From an uncultured Acetatifactor sp. (lineage in GTDB: Bacteria; Bacillota; Clostridia; Lachnospirales; Lachnospiraceae): a stretch of DNA of 11,493 bases. The stretch is taken from assembly GCA_910586835.1 (NCBI GenBank), contig CAJUJU010000010.1, positions 63,224-74,716 of the forward strand, in the 5' to 3' direction. The notes below the pieces were generated by a model, which did no database searches, was not told the DNA's origin, and saw only the letters and a list, made by a program, of their open reading frames with translations. The translations under genes and the position numbers were made by a program. This document shows positions 4,968 to 11,493 of this stretch, one piece after another; position 1 is the first letter of the stretch, and every line of letters begins with the position of its first letter.

Positions 4968-6937
4968 AAATCACTTTGAAAGACGGCTCCGTGAAGGAGT
5001 ATGAAGAGAGCAGAAGCATTTACGAGATCGCCGCCGACATCAGCGAGGGACTGGCGAGAGCAGCCTGCTGTGCCAGGGTGGACGGGCAGGTGGCAGATTT
5101 AAGGACGGTGATTGACCGGGACTGTGAGCTGCAGATCTGCACGGCAAATGACCCGGAGGGGCTGGCTACCATCCGTCACACGGCTTCCCATGTGATGGCG
5201 GAGGCGGTAAAGAATCTGTTTCCGGATGCAAAGCTGACCATCGGTCCCAGCATCGACACGGGTTTTTACTATGACTTTGATCATGCGCCCTTTTCCAGAG
5301 AGGATCTGGACGCCATTGAGGCGGAGATGAAGAAGATCATCAAAAACGGTGCCAGGCTGGAGAAGTTTCTGCTTCCCAGACAGGAGGCCATCGGTTTCAT
5401 GGAAGAGAAGGGCGAGCCCTATAAGGTGGAGCTGATCCGGGATCTTCCGGAGGATGCGGAAATCTCCTTCTACCGTCAGGGAGAGTTTGTGGATCTGTGC
5501 GCAGGCCCACATCTGATGAGTACAAAGGGCATCAAGGCTTTTAAACTTATCTCTTCTTCCATGGCCTATTGGAGAGGGGATTCCGACAAGGCAAGACTGC
5601 AGCGTATCTATGGAACTGCCTATAATAAAAAGGAGGATCTGGCGGAGCATCTGGAGAAGATGGAGGATGCGAAGCGCCGGGATCACAACAGGCTGGGCCG
5701 GGAGATGGATCTCTTTACCACAGTGGATGTGATCGGGCAGGGGCTGCCTCTGTTTACGCCAAAGGGAACCAGGATGATCCTGAAGCTGCAGCGCTGGATT
5801 GAGGACCTGGAAGATAAGGAGTGGGGTTATGTCCGCACCCGTACGCCCCTGATGGCAAAGAGCGATCTGTACAAGATATCAGGACATTGGGATCACTATA
5901 AGGAAGGCATGTTTGTGCTGGGAGACGAGGAGAAGGATAAGGAGGTATTCGCCCTCCGCCCCATGACCTGTCCTTTCCAGTATTATGTTTATAAAAACGC
6001 CCAGAGATCCTACCGCGACCTGCCCTACCGTATGAGTGAGACCTCCACGCTGTTCCGCTCGGAGGATTCTGGCGAGATGCACGGACTCACCCGGGTGAGA
6101 CAGTTTACCATCACGGAGGGACATCTTGTGATCCGTCCGGATCAGGCGGAGGAGGAGCTGAAGGGCTGTCTGGATCTGGCTTATTATGTGCTGAGCACGC
6201 TGGGACTGCAGGATGAAGTGACCTATCGCCTCTCCAAGTGGGATCCCGCCAACAAGACAAAGTATCTGGGGGATGATAACTACTGGAACAGCACCCAGGA
6301 TGCCCTTCGCGCCGTGCTGCGGGAGAAGGGTGTGAAATTTGAGGAGGCGGACGGCGAGGCGGCGTTCTATGGCCCCAAGATTGATATTCAGGCAAGGAAT
6401 GTGTATGGCAAGGAAGACACCATGATTACCATTCAGCTGGATTGTGCCATTGCTGAGAATTTTGACATGTACTATGTGGATCAGAACGGTGAAAAGGTTC
6501 GTCCTTATATCATCCACAGAACCTCCATGGGCTGTTACGAGAGAACGCTGGCATGGCTGATTGAGAAGTATGCTGGCAAGTTTCCCACCTGGCTGTGTCC
6601 GGAGCAGGTTCGCGTCCTTCCCATTTCCGAAAAGTATGAGGCATATGCGGCAAAGGTGCTGAAGGAGCTGCGGGCAAACGATATTGACGCCACGGTGGAT
6701 AACCGCTCCGAAAAGATCGGCTTTAAAATTCGGGAGGCAAGGCTTGCAAAGCTTCCCTATATGCTGGTTGTGGGAGAACAGGAGGAGGCAGACGGCCTGG
6801 TGTCCGTGAGAAGCCGCTTCGCCGGAGACGAGGGGCAGAAGCCCCTGGCGGAGTTTATCCGGCAGATCGGTGAGGAGATCCGCACCAAGGAGATCCGCAG
6901 GGAGTGCGAGGAGAACGAAGGTGCTCGGAAATCATAA
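4964..6937 (+). CDS. thrS: Threonyl-tRNA synthetase
   Basis: The 657-residue class II synthetase joins threonine to tRNA-Thr in the cytoplasm. In order it has an N-terminal TGS domain (about 1-60), an editing domain with HTASH (H72, H76) and CAGPH (C179, H183) that clears mischarged Ser-tRNA, the catalytic core with zinc ligands C336 (MTCP), H387 (TEGHLV) and H518 (IHRTS) plus the motif 2 region HGLTRVRQFTITEGH, and an anticodon-binding domain from about 545. All ligands correspond to those of the E. coli enzyme (C334, H385, H511), and length is similar (642 there). ATG 4964 is chosen because GAGGAGGAAG ends a few bases before it and MKITLKDGS is the expected TGS beginning; an in-frame GTG at 4925 adds only an unlike basic tail. 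Expression is under the T-box upstream. Confidence 0.97.
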   Translation: MKITLKDGSVKEYEESRSIYEIAADISEGLARAACCARVDGQVADLRTVIDRDCELQICTANDPEGLATIRHTASHVMAEAVKNLFPDAKLTIGPSIDTGFYYDFDHAPFSREDLDAIEAEMKKIIKNGARLEKFLLPRQEAIGFMEEKGEPYKVELIRDLPEDAEISFYRQGEFVDLCAGPHLMSTKGIKAFKLISSSMAYWRGDSDKARLQRIYGTAYNKKEDLAEHLEKMEDAKRRDHNRLGREMDLFTTVDVIGQGLPLFTPKGTRMILKLQRWIEDLEDKEWGYVRTRTPLMAKSDLYKISGHWDHYKEGMFVLGDEEKDKEVFALRPMTCPFQYYVYKNAQRSYRDLPYRMSETSTLFRSEDSGEMHGLTRVRQFTITEGHLVIRPDQAEEELKGCLDLAYYVLSTLGLQDEVTYRLSKWDPANKTKYLGDDNYWNSTQDALRAVLREKGVKFEEADGEAAFYGPKIDIQARNVYGKEDTMITIQLDCAIAENFDMYYVDQNGEKVRPYIIHRTSMGCYERTLAWLIEKYAGKFPTWLCPEQVRVLPISEKYEAYAAKVLKELRANDIDATVDNRSEKIGFKIREARLAKLPYMLVVGEQEEADGLVSVRSRFAGDEGQKPLAEFIRQIGEEIRTKEIRRECEENEGARKS

Positions 6938-6961
6938 AATAGAATAGGAATTCCTGCGGAG

Positions 6962-6993
6962 ACCCTGCTTGTTTTGACCGACAAGCAGGGTTT
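6962..6993 (+). terminator. Intrinsic terminator after thrS
   Basis: A perfect 11-bp stem (6962-6972 ACCCTGCTTGT with 6981-6991) with an 8-nt loop is followed by a short T-rich stretch (TTTGCTGTTGT). The stem is strong; the tail is weak, so termination may be incomplete. Confidence 0.7.
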
Positions 6994-7024
6994 GCTGTTG
7001 TGCGGCAAAAAACAGGAACTTAGA

Positions 7025-7053
7025 TTGACAAACAGATATTAGAGTGATATGAT
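7025..7053 (+). promoter_or_regulatory. Strong sigma-A promoter of the yhfC-like / SPFH gene group
   Basis: TTGACA (7025-7030) is a perfect -35; 17 bp later comes TATGAT (7048-7053), with TG at 7045-7046 as an extended -10. RNA should start near 7060, giving a short leader of about 28 nt. This is the best promoter in the window. Confidence 0.8.
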
Positions 7054-7087
7054 TTTGATATCAAACAAACGAGGGGGTGCCTGTGTA

Positions 7088-7882
7088 ATGAGAGTTTCAG
7101 AACTGACAATGTTGTTCATCGCTGTCAGTATGTTGGTCAGCGTGGCGATTCCGGTGGGATTGTGTATCTTTTGCCGGAAAAAGTGGAAGTGTGATTTTCT
7201 GCCCTTCTGGGTGGGCTGCGGGGTGATGTTTCTGTTTGCCTTTGTGCTGGAGCAGGGGGTACATGCCGTAGTGCTGTCCTCGGCGGCAGGGAATGCCATA
7301 AAGGGCAATCTTTGGCTGTATGCCCTATACGGAGGATTGATGGCGGGACTTTTTGAGGAGACAGGCAGGCTTACAGCCATGAAGTTTCTCTTGAAAAAGA
7401 ACCGGGGAAACAGCCATAACGCATTGATGTACGGGGCGGGACATGGCGGCTTTGAAGCGTTTTTCATTTTGTTTTTTGCCATGTTGAATAATCTGATCTA
7501 CTCGGTAATGATCAATTCCGGCAATGCAGGATTGCTTTTGCAGGAGCTGGATGCCGCCAATGCCGCAATTTTGCAGTCGGCCTTTGACACCCTGGCGAAC
7601 GCGTCCCCATTCCTGTTCCTGGCAGGAGCCTTTGAGCGGGTGTGCGCTGTTGTGGCGCAGTTGGCCTTGTCCGTGCTTGTGTGGCAGGCGGCCAGCGGGA
7701 AAGGAAAGATCGGATGGTATTTTCTGGCTGTTTTCCTGCACTTCGCGCTGGATGCAGCGGCGGTGCTTCTGAGCGGCTATGGCCTGTCTGCGGTTGTGAT
7801 CGAACTTGTTGTCTGTGTCGTTGCCGTGGGATACGCATTGCTGGCCTGGCGGGTCTTTCAGAAATCGCGGGCGGCGGGCTGA
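7088..7882 (+). CDS. YhfC family glutamic-type intramembrane protease
   Basis: The 264-residue protein has about seven to eight hydrophobic spans and the motifs of the YhfC (DUF2324) branch of the CPBP/PrsW-type membrane proteases: FEETGR (E90-E91, R94), HGGFEAF (H119, E123), FERV (E183) and HFALD (H218, D222). In related families, the paired glutamates and the histidines form the active site that cuts peptides inside the membrane; the substrate here is unknown. ATG 7088 is chosen since GAGGGGG lies upstream at about 7071-7077 and an earlier in-frame ATG at 7049 falls inside the -10 box. It is first in a same-strand run with an SPFH protein, a ribbon-helix-helix protein and a membrane protein, which suggests a membrane-linked process. 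Confidence 0.8.
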   Translation: MRVSELTMLFIAVSMLVSVAIPVGLCIFCRKKWKCDFLPFWVGCGVMFLFAFVLEQGVHAVVLSSAAGNAIKGNLWLYALYGGLMAGLFEETGRLTAMKFLLKKNRGNSHNALMYGAGHGGFEAFFILFFAMLNNLIYSVMINSGNAGLLLQELDAANAAILQSAFDTLANASPFLFLAGAFERVCAVVAQLALSVLVWQAASGKGKIGWYFLAVFLHFALDAAAVLLSGYGLSAVVIELVVCVVAVGYALLAWRVFQKSRAAG

Positions 7883-7927
7883 CTGTCAGGCCGGAAATGA
7901 ACGGGATAACTGTAAGAAAAAGCAAAT

Positions 7928-7953
7928 GCCCGTGGGAACGGGCGGATAGGAGA
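7928..7953 (+). promoter_or_regulatory. Hairpin next to the SPFH ribosome binding site
   Basis: GCCCGT (7928-7933) and ACGGGC (7938-7943) form a 6-bp stem with a GGGA loop, followed by GGATAGGAGA. The TAGGAG there is the SPFH ribosome binding site. Over 26 bases it matches 21 positions of the second tandem copy at 1974-1999. Unlike those copies, there is no upstream TCCC-like partner that could cover the binding site. Confidence 0.5.
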
Positions 7954-7959
7954 GCCGAA

Positions 7960-8958
7960 ATGGAAGAAAAGATATTGAGCACGAAAAAGAACGGAATGAC
8001 GGTGCTGCTTCTTTCCGTGGCAATATATATCCTGGCTGTTGTGGGAATAATTGTGGGTGCGGTGTTTGAGGAGAACGGCAGAAGCGGCATGGCGTTGATT
8101 GTGGCGGGAATCGTGGTGCTGTCCTTTGGCTGGCTTCTGTGGCCCGGGCTGAAGGTGCTGAAGCCCCAGGAGGCGCTGGTGCTGACGTTGTTCGGAAAGT
8201 ATATCGGAACCCTGAGAGAGCCCGGATTTTATTTTGTCAATCCCTTTTGCGCTGCAGTGAATCCGGCGGCGAAGACCCATCTGAATCAGAGCGGGGATGT
8301 GCGGGAAAAAAATCCCGCCGAGACAGCCGCAGCGGAGGCTTTGTCGAAGAAGATATCCCTGAAAATCATGACGCTGAATAACTGCAGGCAGAAGATCAAC
8401 GACTGCCTGGGCAATCCTGTGGAGATTGGTATCGCTGTGATCTGGCGGGTGACGGATACGGCAAAGGCCGTGTTCAATGTGGATAACTACAAGGAATTCC
8501 TGTCTCTGCAGTGCGACAGCGCCCTTAGAAATATTGTCCGGCTCTATCCCTATGACGTGGCTCCCAACGTAGATACCACCGGTGACGGCAACGCGGACGA
8601 GGGCAGTCTGCGTGGCTCCAGCGAGACGGTTGCGGCGCGTATTAAAGACGAGATTCAGCAGAGAGTCGATGAGGCCGGCATCCAGGTTGTGGAGGCCAGG
8701 ATCACCTATCTTGCCTATGCGCCCGAGATAGCATCGGTGATGCTGCAGAGACAGCAGGCGTCCGCTGTCATCGACGCCAGGAAGATGATCGTGGACGGCG
8801 CTGTGGGCATGGTGGAGATGGCGCTGGAGCGTTTGAAAGAAAATCAGGTGGTGCCGCTGGATGATGAGCGGAAAGCGGCCATGGTATCCAATCTGTTGGT
8901 GGTGTTGTGCGGAAACAGAGACGCGCAGCCGATTGTGAATTCAGGAAGCTTATATTAA
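7960..8958 (+). CDS. SPFH / Band 7 domain membrane protein
   Basis: The 332-residue protein starts with two hydrophobic spans (about 13-34 and 43-62) forming a membrane hairpin. An SPFH (stomatin/prohibitin/flotillin) domain follows, about 68-270, recognisable from LKPQEALVLTLFGKYIGTLREPGFYFVNPF, the IGIAVIWRVTDT strand and IVRLYPYDV, and then by helices ending LQRQQASAVIDARKMIVDGAV. Such proteins form ring-like membrane scaffolds that organise microdomains and often control membrane proteases. ATG 7960 has TAGGAG 7 nt upstream; the frame is open further back but overlaps the protease gene with unlike sequence. The stop is followed after one base by the next start, indicating tight coupling with the ribbon-helix-helix gene. 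Partnership with the YhfC-type protease is inferred from adjacency. Confidence 0.88.
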   Translation: MEEKILSTKKNGMTVLLLSVAIYILAVVGIIVGAVFEENGRSGMALIVAGIVVLSFGWLLWPGLKVLKPQEALVLTLFGKYIGTLREPGFYFVNPFCAAVNPAAKTHLNQSGDVREKNPAETAAAEALSKKISLKIMTLNNCRQKINDCLGNPVEIGIAVIWRVTDTAKAVFNVDNYKEFLSLQCDSALRNIVRLYPYDVAPNVDTTGDGNADEGSLRGSSETVAARIKDEIQQRVDEAGIQVVEARITYLAYAPEIASVMLQRQQASAVIDARKMIVDGAVGMVEMALERLKENQVVPLDDERKAAMVSNLLVVLCGNRDAQPIVNSGSLY

Positions 8959-8959
8959 T

Positions 8960-9157
8960 ATGGCAGATAACAAGAAACAGATTCCGCTGCGGCTTTCGCC
9001 CAGGCTCTATGACGCCATTACGTCCTGGGCGGAGGATGACTTCCGTTCGGTGAACGGGCAGATCGAATACCTGTTGACGGAATGTGTCAGACAGCGGAAA
9101 AAGAACGGAAAATATATGCCGGAGGAATTGGACGTTCCTCCACAGCTGGATATTTGA
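8960..9157 (+). CDS. Small Arc-like ribbon-helix-helix protein
   Basis: The 65-residue protein has the ribbon-helix-helix layout: an N-terminal strand QIPLRLS (7-13), helix A PRLYDAITSWAEDDF (14-28), a turn at RSVNG and helix B QIEYLLTECVRQRKK (34-48), then a proline-rich tail. Arc/MetJ-type proteins bind DNA as dimers through the strand. It begins one base after the SPFH stop, and its own ribosome binding site (AGGAAG near 8943-8948) is distant, so it may depend on coupled translation. Arc-like genes are often found directly after SPFH genes in Firmicutes as I recall; the biological reason is not clear. It could regulate this gene group, or have become an SPFH partner that no longer binds DNA. 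Confidence 0.75.
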   Translation: MADNKKQIPLRLSPRLYDAITSWAEDDFRSVNGQIEYLLTECVRQRKKNGKYMPEELDVPPQLDI

Positions 9158-9188
9158 TACGGGGATGCCACCTCGCTGAGGGCAGGAT

Positions 9189-9590
9189 ATGTTAAAAAGG
9201 AGTTACAGAGGGTTCGTTCTCTGGATGGCGGGTTATTTTGCATTGATGATTTCGGCTTCTTTTCTGCCGATAAAAGACAATGAGCTGCAGGCCAGGATAT
9301 TTTACTTTTTGACGGCTGCGTCAATAGAAGTACTCATGCTGATTGTCTACAAAACAGAGAAGGTTTTCTGGATCAACGGCATCAGATATGAGGATGCCGT
9401 TGAGGCGGGTTCGGAAAGGCGTAAGGCGCTGGCCCTGCGCTATGTGAAGCGGTTCGGCAGTCTTACCCTGGGAATTTTTCTTTTTTCCGTTGGAGCACAA
9501 TTGTTAAAGCTGCCTTGTTGGGTGGATTTGTGCGTGGTGATAGCGGCGTTTGTGGGTTGTGCCTTCAGTACAATACGCTTTAAATTGTAA
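9189..9590 (+). CDS. Four-span membrane protein of unknown function
   Basis: The family is not recognised. The 133-residue protein has hydrophobic stretches near 8-28, 34-53, 88-106 and 111-127, and a cytoplasmic-type charged loop between the second and third (VFWINGIRYEDAVEAGSERR, 59-78), the most distinctive region. ATG 9189 follows GAGGGCAGGAT. It lies 31 bp after the ribbon-helix-helix gene with no terminator, so it is probably the last gene of the group. It has no catalytic motif that I can see. Confidence 0.65.
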   Translation: MLKRSYRGFVLWMAGYFALMISASFLPIKDNELQARIFYFLTAASIEVLMLIVYKTEKVFWINGIRYEDAVEAGSERRKALALRYVKRFGSLTLGIFLFSVGAQLLKLPCWVDLCVVIAAFVGCAFSTIRFKL

Positions 9591-9721
9591 AATCCGTATA
9601 TTTTTCTCCGCAACAGGCATACTGATAACAGGTCTGTCGGCCGTTGTCCGGCAGACTGCCTGCGACGGAACTGTGGTTGGTTTGTGCTGCCATGGGCGGC
9701 ATGACGGGAAGGAGGAAAATG

Positions 9722-10042
9722 ATGGCGGATTTGAAATGTGCGGTTGAAAACTGTACCTACAACAAGGAGCATCTGTGCAGCAAGGGTGATATCATGGTGG
9801 GCGGAAAGCATGCCTGCTGCTGTGACCAGACCTGCTGTGAAAGTTTTGTGCAGAAGAGAGAGGGAGGAGATTCCTTTAAGAATTCCACCTGTCATCCCAG
9901 CAAGACGATCAGTATCGACTGTGAGGCCGTAAAGTGTATTTATAACTCAAATTATAAGTGTCATGCGGATCATGTGGATATCAAGGGCTGCGGCGCCTGT
10001 GACTGTAAGGAGACGACCTGCGCGACTTTTACGGAAAAATAA
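9722..10042 (+). CDS. Cysteine-rich protein with two DUF1540 domains
   Basis: The 106-residue protein has two similar cysteine-rich repeats. Repeat 1 spans about 4-42 (LKCAVENCTYN, then HACCCDQTCCESF) and repeat 2 about 65-103 (IDCEAVKCIYN, then CGACDCKETTCATF). Both start C-x4-C-x-Y-N and end with a cluster of cysteines and a T-C-x-x-F box, matching DUF1540, a small domain thought to bind metal and frequent in spore-forming Firmicutes; its function is unsettled. ATG 9722 has AAGGAGG 6 nt upstream; the ATG one codon earlier (9719) would be too close. The 131-bp gap before it holds a 9-bp hairpin (9632-9640 with 9648-9656) and a weak sporulation-type promoter match. No terminator with a T tail follows before the infC leader. 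Confidence 0.85.
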   Translation: MADLKCAVENCTYNKEHLCSKGDIMVGGKHACCCDQTCCESFVQKREGGDSFKNSTCHPSKTISIDCEAVKCIYNSNYKCHADHVDIKGCGACDCKETTCATFTEK

Positions 10043-10048
10043 CGGTGT

Positions 10049-10062
10049 ATTGACCTGTCAAT
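10049..10062 (+). promoter_or_regulatory. Short inverted repeat after the DUF1540 gene
   Basis: ATTGAC (10049-10054) and GTCAAT (10057-10062) form a small palindrome, and a second short hairpin (GCTGC/GCAGC) follows just downstream. Neither has a T tail, so they are poor terminators; the palindrome could instead be an operator. Role unknown. Confidence 0.3.
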
Positions 10063-10105
10063 GGGCTGCGGGAAGCAGCGGAGCGGAAAACAGATAAAAA
10101 TGGTA

Positions 10106-10134
10106 TTGACAAAGGTGGGAGCATATGATATTCT
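10106..10134 (+). promoter_or_regulatory. Promoter of the infC-rpmI-rplT operon
   Basis: A perfect TTGACA (10106-10111), 17 bp and TATTCT (10129-10134) preceded by TGA (extended -10). RNA should start near 10141, right before the L20-type leader. Confidence 0.75.
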
Positions 10135-10140
10135 GTTTAG

Positions 10141-10298
10141 GCATGTGAAGGCGTGCAGGCAAGCAGAGTATCCACTCTCACCTTACGACAAACGGGTCAG
10201 TAAGCGTTCCCATTTTCATACGGAAGTATCGTCAGTCTGTCGGTGCGGATTCTGTAAGAGTGAGTTTAAGTGGATAGTTATGCTATCCACTTTTTTAT
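10141..10298 (+). ncRNA. L20-type leader (autoregulatory attenuator)
   Basis: This leader should shut down the operon when ribosomal protein L20 is in excess. TATCCACTCTCAC (10169-10181) can pair with GTGAG (10260-10264) and AGTGGATA (10269-10276) as a 13-bp antiterminator. The same AGTGGATA is the left arm of the terminator, so the two folds exclude each other. Between them is a CTTAC/GTAAG stem (10182-10186, 10200-10204) with a loop containing GACAAACGGGTCA, resembling the conserved L20-binding region that mimics 23S rRNA. The downstream infC-rpmI-rplT order agrees with the known B. subtilis system. Confidence 0.85.
10268..10298 (+). terminator. Regulated terminator of the L20-type leader
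   Basis: A perfect 10-bp stem (10268-10277 AAGTGGATAG with 10283-10292) with a 5-nt loop leads into T6 and another T run after one A. It lies 26 nt before the infC start codon. Confidence 0.9.
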
Positions 10299-10323
10299 TT
10301 TTTTATGTATGGAGGGTACGACC

Positions 10324-10830
10324 ATTAGCGATTTAATGATTAACGAGCAGATCAGGGACAAAGAGGTGCGCCTGATCGGGGAGAACGGCGAGCAGTTGGG
10401 CATCGTTTCCACCAGAGAAGCGATGAAGCTGGCGGAGGATGCAGGACTTGACCTGGTGAAGATTGCTCCCACGGCGAAGCCTCCCGTGTGTAAGATCGTG
10501 GATTACGGGAAGTTCAAGTACGACCAGCTCAGGAAAGAGAAGGAAGCGCGCAAGAAGCAGAGAACCGTTGAGATCAAGGAGATCCGTCTGTCCCCCAACA
10601 TTGATACCAACGACCTGAACACGAAGATGAATGCAGCCAGGAAGTTCATTACGAAGGGTGACAGAGTAAAGATTACGCTTCGGTTCCGGGGCCGTGAGAT
10701 GGCACATATGAACAACAGCAGACATATTCTGGATGATTTTGCCGAGAATTTGTCGGACATCGCGGTGATTGAGAAGGCTCCCAAGGTGGAAGGCAGAAGC
10801 ATGACAATGTTTTTAACTGTAAAGCGCTAG
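10324..10830 (+). CDS. infC: Translation initiation factor IF-3 (AUU start)
   Basis: The 168-residue IF-3 binds the 30S subunit and checks the start codon-initiator tRNA match. The N-terminal domain begins ISDLMINEQIRDKEVRLIG, followed by the lysine-rich linker (KFKYDQLRKEKEARKKQR) and the C-terminal domain with EIRLSPNIDTNDL, KGDRVKITLRFRGREM and EGRSMTMFL. The start is ATT at 10324: GGAGGG at 10311-10316 sits 7 nt upstream and the protein then has the usual clostridial N-terminus. The ATG at 10309 overlaps the binding site and an ATG at 10336 lacks one. A rare AUU/AUA start is characteristic of infC, because IF-3 itself discriminates against it and thereby limits its own synthesis. The L20-type leader gives a second layer of control. 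Confidence 0.95.
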   Translation: MSDLMINEQIRDKEVRLIGENGEQLGIVSTREAMKLAEDAGLDLVKIAPTAKPPVCKIVDYGKFKYDQLRKEKEARKKQRTVEIKEIRLSPNIDTNDLNTKMNAARKFITKGDRVKITLRFRGREMAHMNNSRHILDDFAENLSDIAVIEKAPKVEGRSMTMFLTVKR

Positions 10831-10885
10831 TTCGCTAGTTAGCAGAGGTTAAAATAGATTATTTAAAGTTTAGGAGGATAATGTT

Positions 10886-11083
10886 ATGCCCAAGATGAAG
10901 ACAAGCAGATCAGCTGCAAAGCGTTTTAAACTGACAGGAACAGGTAAGCTGAAGAGAAACAAGGCTTACAAGCGCCATATCTTGACCAAGAAGACCAGGA
11001 AGACGAAGCGTAATCTGAGAAAGCCTGCAATTACGGATGCAACGAACGTAAAGAATATGAAGAAGATTCTGCCCTATTTATAA
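10886..11083 (+). CDS. rpmI: Ribosomal protein L35
   Basis: The 65-residue, lysine/arginine-rich protein starts MPKMKTSRSAAKRFKLTGTGKLKRNKAYKRH and contains LTKKTRKTKRNLRKPA, the standard L35 sequence. It is a component of the large ribosomal subunit. TAGGAGG at 10871-10877 lies 8 nt before the ATG. The 55-bp gap after infC has no terminator, so it belongs to the same transcript. Confidence 0.97.
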   Translation: MPKMKTSRSAAKRFKLTGTGKLKRNKAYKRHILTKKTRKTKRNLRKPAITDATNVKNMKKILPYL

Positions 11084-11111
11084 GTGAGTCTGGTTAAGGA
11101 GGAAAAAGAAC

Positions 11112-11468
11112 ATGGCAAGAATTAAAGGCGGCATGAATGCCAAGAAGAAGCATAATAGAGTATTGAAGCTTGCAAAGGGCTACAGAGGAGCAAGAAGCAA
11201 GCAGTACAGAGTAGCAAAGCAGTCTGTCATGAGAGCTCTCGCCAGCTCCTATGCGGGCAGAAAAGAGAGAAAGCGTCAGTTCAGACAGCTTTGGATCGCG
11301 CGTATCAATGCGGCTGCAAGGCTGAATGGACTTTCCTACAGCAGGTTTATGTACGGCCTGAAGCTGGCCGGCGTTGACATGAACAGAAAGATGCTGGCAG
11401 AGATGGCAGTCAACGATGCAGAGGGATTCAAGACCCTTGCAGAGCTGGCAAAATCCAAGGTGGCGTAA
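11112..11468 (+). CDS. rplT: Ribosomal protein L20 (operon autoregulator)
   Basis: The 118-residue protein is full length for L20, with the basic N-terminal extension MARIKGGMNAKKKHNRVLKLAKGYRGARSK, then QLWIARINAAARLNGLSYSRFMYGLKLAGVDMNRKMLAEMA. It binds 23S rRNA early in 50S assembly and, when free, binds the leader at 10141-10298 to promote termination. AAGGAGG at 11096-11102 precedes the ATG by 9 nt; the gap after rpmI is 28 bp. The 25 bases after the stop show no terminator, which is probably beyond the window edge. Confidence 0.97.
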   Translation: MARIKGGMNAKKKHNRVLKLAKGYRGARSKQYRVAKQSVMRALASSYAGRKERKRQFRQLWIARINAAARLNGLSYSRFMYGLKLAGVDMNRKMLAEMAVNDAEGFKTLAELAKSKVA

Positions 11469-11493
11469 GCGACAGAAAATAAGAATCCCGGCG

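Noticed and set aside
5099..6517. Long antisense open frames opposite thrS
   Set aside because: thrS is unmistakable on the + strand with all catalytic residues; the reverse frames have no family features and no convincing binding sites.
7642..7959. Extension of the SPFH frame back into the protease gene
   Set aside because: The added sequence is a cysteine/arginine-rich shadow of the protease gene; ATG 7960 has TAGGAG at 7 nt.
10061..10336. Open frame across the infC leader
   Set aside because: It covers the promoter, the L20-type attenuator and its terminator, has no ribosome binding site and no protein family features.

Overview
The window looks like chromosomal DNA from a Clostridia / Lachnospiraceae-type Firmicute. 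Evidence for this: purine-rich AGGAGG ribosome binding sites, a threonine T-box ahead of thrS, an attenuator leader of the L20 type ahead of infC-rpmI-rplT, a DUF6033-type protein, a CarD-like regulator and an Rpn/PD-(D/E)XK protein. All recognisable genes are on the + strand. No rRNA, tRNA, CRISPR array or insertion sequence was seen. The family assignment of the organism is inference from gene content.

Left part (1-2820): the tail of an upstream gene and a perfect 14-bp terminator hairpin; an Rpn-family nuclease-like protein starting at TTG 310; an HD-domain nucleotidase-like protein; then a structured leader with two imperfect 43-nt tandem copies of one hairpin. The second copy contains the ribosome binding site of a DUF6033-type gene, which ends at a strong terminator.

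Middle (2820-6991): two single-gene units, a lipoprotein cyclophilin and a CarD-domain regulator. They are followed by a complete threonine T-box (promoter, ACC specifier, T-box sequence, antiterminator/terminator) controlling a small one-span membrane protein and thrS. These two genes overlap by ATGA, so the small protein should be made when charged tRNA-Thr runs short.

Right part (7025-10042): a near-consensus promoter (TTGACA, 17 bp, TATGAT with TG extension) drives a run of genes: a YhfC-type intramembrane protease, an SPFH/Band 7 membrane protein, a small ribbon-helix-helix protein and a four-span membrane protein, followed by a two-domain cysteine-rich DUF1540 protein. The hairpin before the SPFH gene resembles the hairpin unit before the DUF6033 gene.

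End (10043-11493): promoter, L20-type leader with mutually exclusive antiterminator and terminator, then infC (AUU start), rpmI and rplT, a classical autoregulated translation operon.

Most notable points for follow-up: the tandem hairpin leader (1896-2002) with its relative at 7928-7953, the membrane protease / SPFH / RHH cluster, and the unknown membrane protein placed under threonine T-box control.
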